The translations under genes were made by a program, and so were the position numbers. Positions 1 to 7,765 of a stretch of 64,000 bases of DNA are shown here, one piece after another. This DNA comes from an uncultured Parvularculaceae bacterium (GTDB taxonomy: Bacteria > Pseudomonadota > Alphaproteobacteria > Caulobacterales > Parvularculaceae). The stretch covers positions 50,520-114,519 of the forward strand of contig CAMYLZ010000029.1 in NCBI GenBank assembly GCA_947259375.1, read 5' to 3'. Each line of letters starts with the position of its first letter. The first letter of the stretch is position 1. The notes under the pieces were generated by a model that made no database searches, was not told the DNA's origin, and was given only the letters and a program-made list of their open reading frames with translations.

Positions 1-1
1 T

Positions 2-2125
2 GCCGACCTGATCGCCGACTTCGCCAAATGGGTCGATGAATTCGTCGGTGATGACGCCGTCAAAGGCGCGGTCATCACCTCGGGCAAAAAGTCAGGCTTT
101 CTTGCAGGCGCCGACCTTAACATGCTGGGCGGCGGCGGCCCCGGTGAGAATAAGGGCGGCGTTCCGTCAACGCCCGCTGACCAATTCGAAGCGGCGTTCG
201 GTCTCAACAAGATGCTGCGCAAACTGGAGACCGGCGGCCAATCGGCGAAAGACCTCAAAAAGGGAACTGCGCATGCGAAACCGGTCGCCGCTGCGGTGAA
301 CGGCCTCGCGCTTGGCGGCGGGCTCGAGCTTGTGCTCGCCTGCCATCACCGCGTTGTCGCTGATAATCCTAAAATCCAGCTCGGCGTGCCTGAGGTGCAG
401 GTCGGCCTTCTTCCTGGCGGCGGCGGCACGCAGCGCCTGCCGCGTCTTGCCGGGCTGCAAAATGCGGCCATGCTGGCGACGCAGGGAAAACCGATCGATC
501 CGAATACGGCGAAAGCGCAAGGGATCATTCAGGATGTGGTCCCGGCCGGTGATGTTGTCGCCAAGGCCAAGGAATGGGTGAAGGCCAATCCGAAGGCGGT
601 ACAGCCCTGGGACAAGAAAGGTTTCAAGTTCCCCGGCGGCGGTGGAGCCATGGATCCGCGCAGCGTGCAGTTCTTCATGGCGGCGAACGCCATGGCGCAA
701 CGCGAGACCAACCACAATTATCCGGCGGTGCAGTACATTCTGTCCTGCATGTATGAAGGATCGATCGTGCCTATCGACACGGCGATCCGCATCGAGTCGA
801 AATATTTCGTCAAGCTGCTGACCAGCCCGCAAACACGCAACATGATCCGCACCTTGTTCATCAACAAGCAATCGGCGGAGAAGGGCGAACAGCGTCCGAA
901 AGGCGTTCCGGCCAGTGACATTAAAACCGTCGGCGTTCTTGGCGCCGGGCTTATGGGCGCGGGCATCACTCATGTGACCGTTAAAGGCGGCATGAATGTT
1001 GTCGTGCTGGATCGCGACCAGGAGGCCGCCGAAAAAGCGGTCGCTTATTCAAAGAAAATTCTCGACAAGCGCGTAGCGCGGGGCAAACTGACCAAGGAAG
1101 CGGCGGAAGAATTTCTCGCCAAAATCAAGCCAACCGCGGATTACAACGACCTGAAAGATGTTGACCTGATCATCGAGGCTGTTTTCGAAGACCCGGACGT
1201 CAAGGCAGACGTTATCAAGAAAACTGAAGCGGTCATTCGCCCTGATGTTATATTCGCGTCGAATACCTCGACTTTGCCAATTACGGGACTGGCGCGTAAT
1301 TCTGAGCGTCCGGATCAGTTCATCGGCATGCATTTTTTCTCGCCCGTCGAGAAAATGCCGTTGTTGGAAATTATTCCAGGTAAGGAAAGTGGCGATCGCG
1401 CCCTTGCGACCGCGCTCGACTATAACGCCAAAATCCGAAAGACCCCGATCGTCGTTAAAGACGTGCGTGGTTTCTACACCAATCGTGTTGTGCCGCCTTA
1501 TCTCAACGAGGCCATGATGATGGTCAAGGAAGGGGTAAAGCCTGCATTGATCGACAATGCGGCGAAAGGGCTGGGCATGCCGATCGGGCCGTTGGCCTTG
1601 ACGGATGAAACCAAGCTTGATCTTGGGCTCATGCTTGTGCGTTCGACAAAGAAAGAACTTGGTGACGCCTATAAGCCGACAGGCGTTGAGGATCTGCTTG
1701 AAAAGATGGTGGAAGGTCTCGGGCGGGCCGGCCGCGTTTCCGGCGGTGGTTTTTATGAATATCCGGAAGGCGGGAAGAAACATATCTGGCCGGGGCTTTC
1801 CGAACATTTTCCGCTCGCGGATGAACAGCCTTCTCTTGAAGACGTCAAAGACCGCCTCTTATACGCTCAGCTTATTCCCGCGGCGCAGTGCTATGCCGAA
1901 GGGGTGATATCCGACCCGCAATCGGCGGACCTTGGCGCGATTTTCGGCTGGGGTTTCGCGCCCTGGACGGGCGGGCCCATGAGCCATATCGACACGATCG
2001 GCCTTGAGGCTTTTGTCAGAACCGCGGAGAGCCTTGCGCAGAAATATGGCGGTCGTTTCAATCCGCCGGAGGAATTCCGCGCGATGGCGAAAGGCGGCAA
2101 GACGCTTTATCCAAAAGCCGCCTAA
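2..2125 (+). CDS. fadJ: FadJ-type fatty acid oxidation multifunctional enzyme (5' partial)
   Basis: Two-step beta-oxidation enzyme: an enoyl-CoA hydratase domain followed by an NAD-dependent 3-hydroxyacyl-CoA dehydrogenase. The frame is open from the window edge, so the true start lies upstream. Crotonase features are the GLALGGGLELVLA segment and VPEVQVGLLPGGGGTQRLP, which hold both expected catalytic glutamates. The dehydrogenase half begins at the Rossmann motif VGVLGAGLMGAG and contains the family stretch GMHFFSPVEKMPLLEIIPG. Normally paired with a FadI/FadA thiolase, which must lie outside the window. The stop codon sits inside a 20-bp tandem duplication and is followed by a strong hairpin terminator. 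Confidence 0.95.
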   Translation, partial: ADLIADFAKWVDEFVGDDAVKGAVITSGKKSGFLAGADLNMLGGGGPGENKGGVPSTPADQFEAAFGLNKMLRKLETGGQSAKDLKKGTAHAKPVAAAVNGLALGGGLELVLACHHRVVADNPKIQLGVPEVQVGLLPGGGGTQRLPRLAGLQNAAMLATQGKPIDPNTAKAQGIIQDVVPAGDVVAKAKEWVKANPKAVQPWDKKGFKFPGGGGAMDPRSVQFFMAANAMAQRETNHNYPAVQYILSCMYEGSIVPIDTAIRIESKYFVKLLTSPQTRNMIRTLFINKQSAEKGEQRPKGVPASDIKTVGVLGAGLMGAGITHVTVKGGMNVVVLDRDQEAAEKAVAYSKKILDKRVARGKLTKEAAEEFLAKIKPTADYNDLKDVDLIIEAVFEDPDVKADVIKKTEAVIRPDVIFASNTSTLPITGLARNSERPDQFIGMHFFSPVEKMPLLEIIPGKESGDRALATALDYNAKIRKTPIVVKDVRGFYTNRVVPPYLNEAMMMVKEGVKPALIDNAAKGLGMPIGPLALTDETKLDLGLMLVRSTKKELGDAYKPTGVEDLLEKMVEGLGRAGRVSGGGFYEYPEGGKKHIWPGLSEHFPLADEQPSLEDVKDRLLYAQLIPAAQCYAEGVISDPQSADLGAIFGWGFAPWTGGPMSHIDTIGLEAFVRTAESLAQKYGGRFNPPEEFRAMAKGGKTLYPKAA

Positions 2126-2160
2126 TCGGCTTGATGCCATCCTAATCGGCTTGATGCCAT
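2121..2160. repeat. Perfect 20-bp tandem duplication over the fadJ stop codon
   Basis: Positions 2121-2140 and 2141-2160 are identical (cctaatcggcttgatgccat). The first copy carries the TAA stop of the beta-oxidation gene; the second puts another in-frame-independent TAA downstream. It looks like a recent slippage or duplication event. Confidence 0.9.
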
Positions 2161-2174
2161 CAGGAAAACTCGCT

Positions 2175-2208
2175 CCGGGCGGCGCATTGCGCCGCCCGGC
2201 ATCGTTTT
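2175..2208 (+). terminator. Rho-independent terminator after fadJ
   Basis: Perfect 11-bp stem (2175-2185 with 2189-2199) closed by a 3-nt loop, followed by catcgtttt. Very GC-rich stem with a short T run; ends the beta-oxidation transcript before ndk. Confidence 0.75.
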
Positions 2209-2284
2209 GGGCCTTGCCGCAGCGCGAAAGCATTGATAGGAAGCCGCCCGAATCAGATTTTCCACATATTCAAGGACTGTAACC

Positions 2285-2707
2285 ATGGCGCTCGAACGCA
2301 CATTTTCCATCATCAAGCCGGACGCGACCCGCCGCAATCTGACGGGCAAAATCGTTGCAAAGCTCGAGGAAGGCGGCCTGCGCGTCGTTGCTTCCAAGCG
2401 CATTCACATGACCCGCGAGCAGGCTGAAGGATTTTACGCTGTCCACAAAGAGCGTCCGTTTTTCGGCGAACTGGTGGATTTCATGATTTCCGAGCCGGTG
2501 GTCGTGCAAGTGCTCGAAGGTGAGAACGCGATTGCGCGCAACCGCGAAATCATGGGCGCCACCAATCCAGCTGAAGCCGACGCCGGCACGATCCGCGCCG
2601 AATTTGCAGAATCCATTGGCGAGAATTCCGTGCACGGTTCCGACGGTCCGGATACGGCCGCGCAGGAAATCGAGTTCTTCTTCAGCAAAGACGAAATCGT
2701 CGGCTAA
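2285..2707 (+). CDS. ndk: Nucleoside diphosphate kinase
   Basis: Transfers the gamma phosphate between nucleoside triphosphates and diphosphates through a phosphohistidine intermediate, balancing NTP/dNTP pools in the cytoplasm. At 140 residues it has the standard family length. The N-terminus ([11 protein letters not shown]) and the active-site motif ENSVHGSDG with the catalytic histidine at about residue 117 are intact. It is monocistronic by appearance: a terminator lies upstream and a hairpin lies immediately after the stop. Confidence 0.98.
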   Translation: MALERTFSIIKPDATRRNLTGKIVAKLEEGGLRVVASKRIHMTREQAEGFYAVHKERPFFGELVDFMISEPVVVQVLEGENAIARNREIMGATNPAEADAGTIRAEFAESIGENSVHGSDGPDTAAQEIEFFFSKDEIVG

Positions 2708-2724
2708 CGCTGTCCGCTGTATTG

Positions 2725-2785
2725 AAACGCTGCTTCCCTTGTCCAATTGCGCTAAAAGCGCTGGGATAGCGGAGCAGCGTTTTTC
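2725..2785 (+). terminator. Hairpin after ndk reaching into the leader of the next gene
   Basis: AAACGCTGCT (2725-2734) pairs perfectly with AGCAGCGTTT (2773-2782), followed by a T run. It can act as the ndk terminator. The only Shine-Dalgarno-like GGAG (2771-2774) for the gene starting at 2788 lies on the edge of the right arm, so it could also control that gene's translation. Confidence 0.65.
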
Positions 2786-2787
2786 TT

Positions 2788-3180
2788 ATGACCGGTAATG
2801 TCTTCGTCGACTCGCTTATTTCGCTTGGCGCCATCGGATTAATGGTTGCCCTCGCATGGGCCCTGTTCCGCGCCCCGGCGCAGCCAGTGACGGAGGCGAA
2901 AGCGCGAGAGCGCCTTGCATTCGATGAGCCGGATTTCTCTGTCGTAAGCTGGCTTTTTGATAAGGATGGGCGCGCGGCGCTCGCCGAAGGGGGCGGCGGC
3001 GAATTCGCCCTCGTATCGAGGCTTGGGGCGGATCTGGTGACGCGCCGTTTTTCCTCCGCGGGCGCGCGCGTTCGCGAAGAGGCTGGCGCGCTTGTCATCA
3101 TGCCTGGCGATCCGGGCTCGCGGCCGGTCATGCTGATGTCATCGGCCGCTGCTGAGTGGGCTCGCAAATTCTCCTATTGA
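2788..3180 (+). CDS. Hypothetical single-pass membrane protein, 130 aa
   Basis: Family not recognised. Residues about 8-26 form one hydrophobic membrane segment (LISLGAIGLMVALAWALFR); the remaining ~100 residues are a soluble domain with no cysteine or obvious catalytic motif. The ATG at 2788 follows the hairpin after ndk. The next gene starts only a few bases after its stop, so the two are probably co-transcribed. Codon use matches the neighbours, which supports a real gene, but no function can be given. Confidence 0.75.
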   Translation: MTGNVFVDSLISLGAIGLMVALAWALFRAPAQPVTEAKARERLAFDEPDFSVVSWLFDKDGRAALAEGGGGEFALVSRLGADLVTRRFSSAGARVREEAGALVIMPGDPGSRPVMLMSSAAAEWARKFSY

Positions 3181-3198
3181 CGTGGTATGTGGGAAACC

Positions 3199-4131
3199 AT
3201 GGAGTTTCCGGATATCATCGCTTACGCCGTTCCGGCATTTGCTCTTCTCGTTATTGTAGAAATCGTGGCGGCGCGGCTATTGAAACGCGGCCGTTATGAA
3301 GCGCGTGATTCTGCCGCCAGCCTGTTCATGGGATTCGGCAGCGAGATTGCGCCATTGCTTGGCGGCGGCGCGATCGTATTGGCGGCATTCACGGCGGCCT
3401 ACGAATACCGGCTTTTCGAGATCCCGAACGCCTGGTGGGCGGTGACGCTTTGTTTCGTGCTGGATGATTTGCGCTATTACTGGTGGCACCGGATCAGCCA
3501 TGAACGGCGGTGGTTCTGGGCGAGCCATGTGGTTCACCATTCATCCCAGCACTACAACCTGACTACGGCGCTACGCCAAACCTGGACAGGGCAAATTCTT
3601 GGCGCCGTGCTGTTTAAAACACCTCTGGTATTTCTCGGGTTTCACCCCGCGATGGTGCTGTTTGTCGGGGCGCTCAATCTGCTTTACCAGTTTTGGATCC
3701 ATACCGAGCTTATCAATCGCATGGGACCGTTTGAATGGGTCTTCAACACGCCGAGCCATCACCGCGTGCATCATGCGACCAATCCCAAATATCTCGACGC
3801 CAATTACGCGGGCACATTGATCATCTGGGATCGAATGTTCGGCACGTTCGTTGAGGAAGACGCCAGGGAAAAGCCGCGTTTCGGTATTATCAAAAACCTT
3901 GGCACGTTCAATCCGCTGGTTATTTCGTTTCATGAATGGATTGGCATCGCCAAGGATCTGCTTTCAGCCAAGTCCCTCAATGAAGCGTTGGGTTACATGT
4001 TTGGGCCGCCCGGATGGTCGCCTGACGGCTCGCGCCTGACCTCGGCCAAAATCAAGGAACGTTGGGTCAAGGTCCACGGTGAGCGCGCGGGCGATGCCGC
4101 GCAAGAGGGTGCAGTGCGGCCTGCCGAATAG
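3199..4131 (+). CDS. Sterol desaturase / fatty acid hydroxylase family membrane protein
   Basis: Integral membrane di-iron oxygenase of the fatty-acid-hydroxylase superfamily (310 aa from this start). The three histidine clusters that hold the iron pair are visible: WWHRISHE, HVVHHSSQHYN and HRVHHATNP. Hydrophobic segments flank them as in C-4 sterol or carotenoid hydroxylase relatives. The start at 3199 is chosen because TGTGGGAAACC lies just upstream and the MEFPD N-terminus fits the family; an in-frame ATG at 3187 adds four residues. Substrate cannot be deduced. Confidence 0.9.
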   Translation: MEFPDIIAYAVPAFALLVIVEIVAARLLKRGRYEARDSAASLFMGFGSEIAPLLGGGAIVLAAFTAAYEYRLFEIPNAWWAVTLCFVLDDLRYYWWHRISHERRWFWASHVVHHSSQHYNLTTALRQTWTGQILGAVLFKTPLVFLGFHPAMVLFVGALNLLYQFWIHTELINRMGPFEWVFNTPSHHRVHHATNPKYLDANYAGTLIIWDRMFGTFVEEDAREKPRFGIIKNLGTFNPLVISFHEWIGIAKDLLSAKSLNEALGYMFGPPGWSPDGSRLTSAKIKERWVKVHGERAGDAAQEGAVRPAE

Positions 4132-4289
4132 GGCGCGCCAGGGCCGTTCATGCCCGCTGTGATTGCGTTTTCCTTTTTTTGGCCGCATTCGCCGCAATTT
4201 CGCCGCGCGCGTCGTGAGAAAATCATGAATTGATCGAAGATTGGCCCCGCTCTTCAAGCAATCTCAAGCTGTCAAATGAGGAGGGGGCG

Positions 4290-4823
4290 ATGCCCACAGC
4301 TATGTTCATGAGTACATTCACCGGCGCCATCGCAGCGGCTGGAGTCGCGTTTGCTTCGCTCACGGGTATCGACGCCGGCGGCGTGTATGATGATACGGCC
4401 ATGACAAAGCTGACCAGCATTGAGGCGGGCGTCAACGCCGAGCATGTTTTTGCGCGCGCTGACCGGAACCACGATACGTTTCTTGATGTTGATGAATTTG
4501 CGGCTTTGACCGTCATCACGGCGGAGCTTGCGTATCTCAACGGATTCATCGCTGTTGAGAAAGGCGCGGAAGTTGGATCAATTGCGCTGCCGCTCAACGC
4601 GCCAGCGGTCTTGTCTGCAAGCGAGCACACCCGCATAGACGCTGTTGCGCGTCACACATTTTACGCATTTGTCGGTGAAGACGGAAAAATGCAGCATGGG
4701 GAATATATCGCCCTGCAACGGGCCGTTTTTTCTGCTTCGGATCTTAACGCTAATGGCGCCCTGACCCGTGCTGAGTTGTCGATTTTCGCGCAACGGCAGG
4801 CTTTCCTGCGCCCCGAAGCCTAA
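4290..4823 (+). CDS. Exported EF-hand calcium-binding protein
   Basis: A 177-residue protein with an N-terminal hydrophobic export signal (FTGAIAAAGVAFASLTG). Two EF-hand loops are seen: DRNHDTFLDVDEF, with canonical ligands at positions 1, 3, 5, 9 and 12, and DLNANGALTRAEL nearer the C-terminus, which is less complete. Probably a periplasmic Ca2+-binding protein of unknown target. The start at 4290 is set by the strong GAGGAGGGGG upstream. Followed by a terminator and convergent with pspF. Confidence 0.85.
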   Translation: MPTAMFMSTFTGAIAAAGVAFASLTGIDAGGVYDDTAMTKLTSIEAGVNAEHVFARADRNHDTFLDVDEFAALTVITAELAYLNGFIAVEKGAEVGSIALPLNAPAVLSASEHTRIDAVARHTFYAFVGEDGKMQHGEYIALQRAVFSASDLNANGALTRAELSIFAQRQAFLRPEA

Positions 4824-4841
4824 GCTGTTGCGCTCAAAGGC

Positions 4842-4896
4842 GGCCGCCGCCAACGCCCCATGCAATCCGGCGGCGGCCCGTCATCTCTCTTTTTTT
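4842..4896 (+). terminator. Rho-independent terminator after the EF-hand gene
   Basis: GGCCGCCGCC (4842-4851) pairs with GGCGGCGGCC (4869-4878), followed by a pyrimidine run ending in seven T. It separates this gene from convergent pspF. Confidence 0.8.
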
Positions 4897-4901
4897 GATT
4901 C

Positions 4902-5921
4902 CTAAAGGTCGTGCTTTTTCACAATCCCGCGGATCTGATCGTAGGTCAGGCAAAGGGCGTCAGCGGTGCGTTTTTGATTGTCGCCATTACGGGCGAGCGC
5001 ATCTTTGACAATCGCTTTTTCAAGTTCGCTGAGATAGGCCTTTAGATCGATGCCGTCTTTGTAGCTCTTTTGCGTGCTGACTTGCGGCGCCGCCGGCGTG
5101 GTGCGTCGGCCAGTTTTCGCGAGCGAGGCGTCAGGCGCGAAACAACCGAACGCGCGTTCGAACGGATCGATGACAATCTTGTGGATGCGGCCCTCGCTAT
5201 CGCTCTCGCCCCAATGGAAGGCGGCGCGTTCCGCAACGCTTTTCAATTCACGGACATTGCCCGGCCAGTCATGGGCATTCAAGGCGAGGGTGGCTTCGGG
5301 AGAAAAGCCGGGAAATTTGAGCCCCATTTCGGCGGTGGCGAGCGACGCAAAATGCGAAGCAAGGATTATCGTATCCTCATCACGATTCCGCAGCGGCGGC
5401 AGTGCGATCACGTCAACGGCGATCCGCTCTAACAGCTCGGGGCTGAAAACCCCGTCATGGGCGAGGCGTCGCAAATCCTGGCTGGATGCGGCGATGATCC
5501 TAACATCCGCTGTTCGGGGGGCTTCCGCGCCCAATTGCTCAAACTCGCCATGCTCCAGAACCTTTAACAGGCGTTCTTGAAGCGCGCGCGGCGCCGCAGA
5601 GATTTCATCGAGTAAGAGCGTTCCCTCATGGGCGCGTTCAATCCGGCCCGGAATGCGGCGCGACCCGCCGGCGCCGTGTCCGAACAGCTCGTGTTCCAAA
5701 GAGGCCGCATCCCAGGCGGCGCAGTTCAGTTTGATGAACGGCCCTTCCCAACGGGGCGACAGGAAGTGGATGCGGTTTGCAAGCAATTCTTTCCCGGCAC
5801 CGCGCTCGCCAGCGATCAACACGGCGCCATCGATCATGGCGATTTGCGATACGTGCTCGAGCGCATCGAGAAAAATACGAGACTGCCCGAGTAGGTCAGG
5901 TGAGGGTTGCGGTGTGCTCAT
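4902..5921 (-). CDS. pspF: PspF-like phage-shock transcription activator lacking GAFTGA
   Basis: AAA+ enhancer-binding protein, 339 aa, without an N-terminal receiver, matching PspF along its whole length. Walker A (GERGAGKE), Walker B (TLLLDE), the arginine-finger stretch (ELLERIAVDVIALPPLRNR) and a C-terminal Fis-type helix-turn-helix (QKRTADALCLTYDQIR) are present. SPRWEGPF retains the tryptophan that in E. coli PspF (W56) mediates inhibition by PspA. The striking gap is in the L1 loop: LFGH is followed by GAGGSRRIPGR, about four residues shorter than E. coli PspF, and the sigma-54-contacting GAFTGA hexapeptide is absent. Divergent from the psp operon. Orthology is secure; its ability to open sigma-54 promoters is doubtful. 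Confidence 0.92.
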   Translation of the reverse strand: MSTPQPSPDLLGQSRIFLDALEHVSQIAMIDGAVLIAGERGAGKELLANRIHFLSPRWEGPFIKLNCAAWDAASLEHELFGHGAGGSRRIPGRIERAHEGTLLLDEISAAPRALQERLLKVLEHGEFEQLGAEAPRTADVRIIAASSQDLRRLAHDGVFSPELLERIAVDVIALPPLRNRDEDTIILASHFASLATAEMGLKFPGFSPEATLALNAHDWPGNVRELKSVAERAAFHWGESDSEGRIHKIVIDPFERAFGCFAPDASLAKTGRRTTPAAPQVSTQKSYKDGIDLKAYLSELEKAIVKDALARNGDNQKRTADALCLTYDQIRGIVKKHDL

Positions 5922-5932
5922 GGGTTAGCATT

Positions 5933-5960
5933 ACCATAGAAAAATGGTGAAAAAGACCAT
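5933..5960. promoter_or_regulatory. Phased ACCAT/ATGGT inverted repeats, candidate PspF enhancer
   Basis: ACCAT (5933-5937), ATGGT (5944-5948) and ACCAT (5956-5960) make two overlapping dyads just upstream of pspF and 20-50 bp upstream of the sigma-54 promoter. This is where PspF upstream activating sites lie in enterobacteria, allowing both activation of pspA and autogenous repression. The assignment is positional inference. Confidence 0.5.
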
Positions 5961-5980
5961 AAAAATAGGAAAAGAGGCCA

Positions 5981-5995
5981 TGGCCGATTAGTTGC
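5981..5995 (+). promoter_or_regulatory. Sigma-54 (-24/-12) promoter of the psp operon
   Basis: TGGC at 5981-5984 and TTGC at 5992-5995 are separated by exactly seven bases, the spacing of TGGCAC-N5-TTGC promoters. Transcription would start near 6007 and read into the 41-residue peptide gene, pspA, pspB and pspC. Confidence 0.75.
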
Positions 5996-6124
5996 CTACC
6001 TCGCAAAAATAAAAATATTGAGTAGTTTCAATGCCCTACAAAATTCGATCGCGGCAATGGGTTTTTTGACCTACTGAATCCGGGACGGGAAAAACAACCA
6101 CCCGCACCGAAAAGGAGAAACCCG

Positions 6125-6250
6125 ATGAGCCGCTACCGAAGTGATGATCGATATTGGGACCAACGCCTCAATCGAGCGTTCCGCAGCCGGCACGGCTTTG
6201 CCTGGGGCGCATTTTTCATCGGCTTCATTCTTGGCGGCATCATATTTTAG
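6125..6250 (+). CDS. 41-residue small membrane protein at the head of the psp operon
   Basis: Short ORF starting MSRYRSDDRYWDQRLNRAF, with a strongly basic/polar N-terminal half and one hydrophobic C-terminal segment (WGAFFIGFILGGIIF) ending at the stop. AAAAGGAGAAACCCG gives it a good ribosome binding site. It is the first gene after the sigma-54 promoter and ends 11 bases before pspA. Likely a tail-anchored inner-membrane partner of the phage-shock system; no characterised family recognised. Confidence 0.75.
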   Translation: MSRYRSDDRYWDQRLNRAFRSRHGFAWGAFFIGFILGGIIF

Positions 6251-6261
6251 GAGCGCGTAAC

Positions 6262-6945
6262 ATGGGCGTTTTTTCGAGACTGAGCGACATAATCAATTCC
6301 AATATCAACTCCATGCTGGACAAGGCGGAAGACCCGGAGAAGGTCGTGCGCCTGATTATTCAGGAAATGGAAGACACGCTGGTGGAGGTGCGCTCCAACG
6401 CAGCGCGGGCGCTGGCCGATCGTAAAGAAGTGAACCGCAAAAAAGCCGAGTTTGCTTCGCGCGCCGGAGAATGGGAATCCAAAGCCGAACTCGCCATTGC
6501 GAAAGGGCGCGAGGATTTGGCGCGCGGTGCAGTCGCGGCCAAACGCAAAGCCGAAGAGATGATTGGGCTTTTGGATCAGGAACTACAAGCCATCGGCGAG
6601 ACTGTCGAGAAAACTAATGACGACCTCTCACGGCTGCAGGCAAAGCTGAAGGAGGCGCGCGCCAAGCAGCGTTCCCTGGAAATTCGCCGCCACGCGGCTT
6701 CGGACAGTGTTCGGATCAGCCGCCAAGTTAATGACGGCCGGATAGAAGAGGCGCTAGCGCGTTTCGACCGTTATGAGCGCCGAATCGACGAACTTGAGGC
6801 GGAAGCCGAAAGCTGGGCGCTTGGCAGGCCGCGTACGCTTGAGGACGAATTTGCCGAGCTAGAGGCCGAGGATGCGGTCAACGCCGAGCTGGAAGACTTG
6901 AAAAGACGGGTCGCAAACCGCACTTCGACAGGTGGGCAAGGTTAA
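6262..6945 (+). CDS. pspA: Phage shock protein A
   Basis: Peripheral inner-membrane protein of the PspA/IM30/Vipp1 family (ESCRT-III-like), which oligomerises on stressed membranes and inhibits PspF when free. 227 residues. The N-terminus (MGVFSRLSDIINSNINSML) is the amphipathic membrane-binding helix; the rest is a long coiled coil (about residues 25-185) and a C-terminal acidic region. The ATG at 6262 is chosen because it gives the conserved N-terminus and follows GGAGCGCGTAAC. The longer in-frame start upstream overlaps the 41-residue gene and adds non-family sequence. Confidence 0.96.
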   Translation: MGVFSRLSDIINSNINSMLDKAEDPEKVVRLIIQEMEDTLVEVRSNAARALADRKEVNRKKAEFASRAGEWESKAELAIAKGREDLARGAVAAKRKAEEMIGLLDQELQAIGETVEKTNDDLSRLQAKLKEARAKQRSLEIRRHAASDSVRISRQVNDGRIEEALARFDRYERRIDELEAEAESWALGRPRTLEDEFAELEAEDAVNAELEDLKRRVANRTSTGGQG

Positions 6946-6969
6946 AATCAGGGTAAGGGGCACGAAATA

Positions 6970-7215
6970 ATGTCTGAAGGAGCTTTCATCGTCGCGGTCG
7001 TTGCGCTGGTTTTCATCGCGTTTCCGGCGACGATTATGCATTATTTGACGGAGTGGCGGAAAACCAAATCGCTTTCCACCGATGATGAGCGGCTGGTCGA
7101 TGATCTCTGGAAGACCGCCCAACGTCTAGAGCGCAGAGTCGACGCCCTTGAAACGATCTTGGACAAGGAAGCGCCGGACTGGCGCCGCGACTATCCGGAG
7201 CGGCCCCATGCCTGA
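6970..7215 (+). CDS. pspB: Phage shock protein B
   Basis: Small inner-membrane protein, 81 aa: one N-terminal transmembrane helix (FIVAVVALVFIAFPATIMHYL) followed by a cytoplasmic amphipathic/coiled-coil segment (LVDDLWKTAQRLERRVDALE), as in PspB. With PspC it senses membrane stress and releases PspF from PspA. Its last codons overlap the pspC start by 8 bp, which suggests translational coupling. Confidence 0.93.
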   Translation: MSEGAFIVAVVALVFIAFPATIMHYLTEWRKTKSLSTDDERLVDDLWKTAQRLERRVDALETILDKEAPDWRRDYPERPHA

Positions 7216-7684
7216 GCGTCATCACCACCATCATCATTACCACCATCACTGGCGCGATCGCGATGGATACGCCCATCGCGCCGGGCGGCCGGGGCCAGGG
7301 CCTAATTTCCATCGGCTGCGCCGGGATACACGGCACGGCAAAATCGCGGGCGTGTGCGCAGGGTTATCCAATTATTTCGGCTGGAGCGTGAAATGGGTTC
7401 GCGTTCTGTCGGTCTTGCTGACGGTTTTCTTTTTTCCACTGCCCCTATTTGCCTATCTTGCTGCGGCGGTGCTGATCAAGCCGGATGATGCGCGCGAACA
7501 TTTCGCAGATGATGAATCTGAGCAATTTTGGCGCAAATTCTCTATGCGTCCAAAGGCGACTTTCTCAGAATTGAAACATCGCTTCCGGGCGCTTGATGCG
7601 CGGATCGCAGATCTTGAGCACGCGGTGACGTCCGATGAGTACGGACTAAGAAAGGCGTTTCGTGATCTCGAACGGGGCGTTTAA
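7208..7684 (+). CDS. pspC: Phage shock protein C with histidine-rich N-terminus
   Basis: PspC-domain inner-membrane protein, 158 aa. The PspC core spans about residues 36-95 (GKIAGVCAGLSNYFGWSVKW then two hydrophobic segments including VLSVLLTVFFFPLPLFAYLA). The C-terminal part is helical and ends near FRDLERGV. The N-terminus is unusual: six histidines, a tyrosine and three more histidines after MPER, a natural metal-binding tract. The ATG at 7208 overlaps pspB; upstream in-frame sequence lies within pspB. Confidence 0.92.
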   Translation: MPERHHHHHHYHHHWRDRDGYAHRAGRPGPGPNFHRLRRDTRHGKIAGVCAGLSNYFGWSVKWVRVLSVLLTVFFFPLPLFAYLAAAVLIKPDDAREHFADDESEQFWRKFSMRPKATFSELKHRFRALDARIADLEHAVTSDEYGLRKAFRDLERGV

Positions 7685-7723
7685 ATCCAGGTTGATCTGA
7701 ACGTAATTCAAGACGTGTTTGTT

Positions 7724-7754
7724 TTGCGCAAGTAAGTTGAATTGTGTTGCGCAA
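7724..7754 (+). promoter_or_regulatory. Paired TTGCGCAA palindromes
   Basis: Two perfect 8-bp palindromes, 7724-7731 and 7747-7754, with centres 23 bp apart (about two helical turns), just before the 54-residue ORF. A further copy (13872-13879) lies upstream of the TonB-dependent receptor. Possible operator pair; factor unknown. Confidence 0.35.
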
Positions 7755-7765
7755 GGGAGGGTGCA

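Noticed and set aside
167..973. 268-codon ORF antisense to the beta-oxidation gene
   Set aside because: Lies opposite a well-supported enzyme, is rich in Arg/His as expected of a GC-rich shadow frame, and has no domain features. The same applies to 1049-1807 minus and 25720-26436 plus.
5600..5720. GAFTGA loss as a frameshift artefact
   Set aside because: The frame is continuous and conserved on both sides (LFGH before, PGRIERA after); a loss of exactly four codons would need an in-frame deletion error.
7208..7250. Poly-His tract as vector tag contamination
   Set aside because: Sits inside a native operon with mixed CAT/CAC codons and an interrupting tyrosine, unlike cloning tags.
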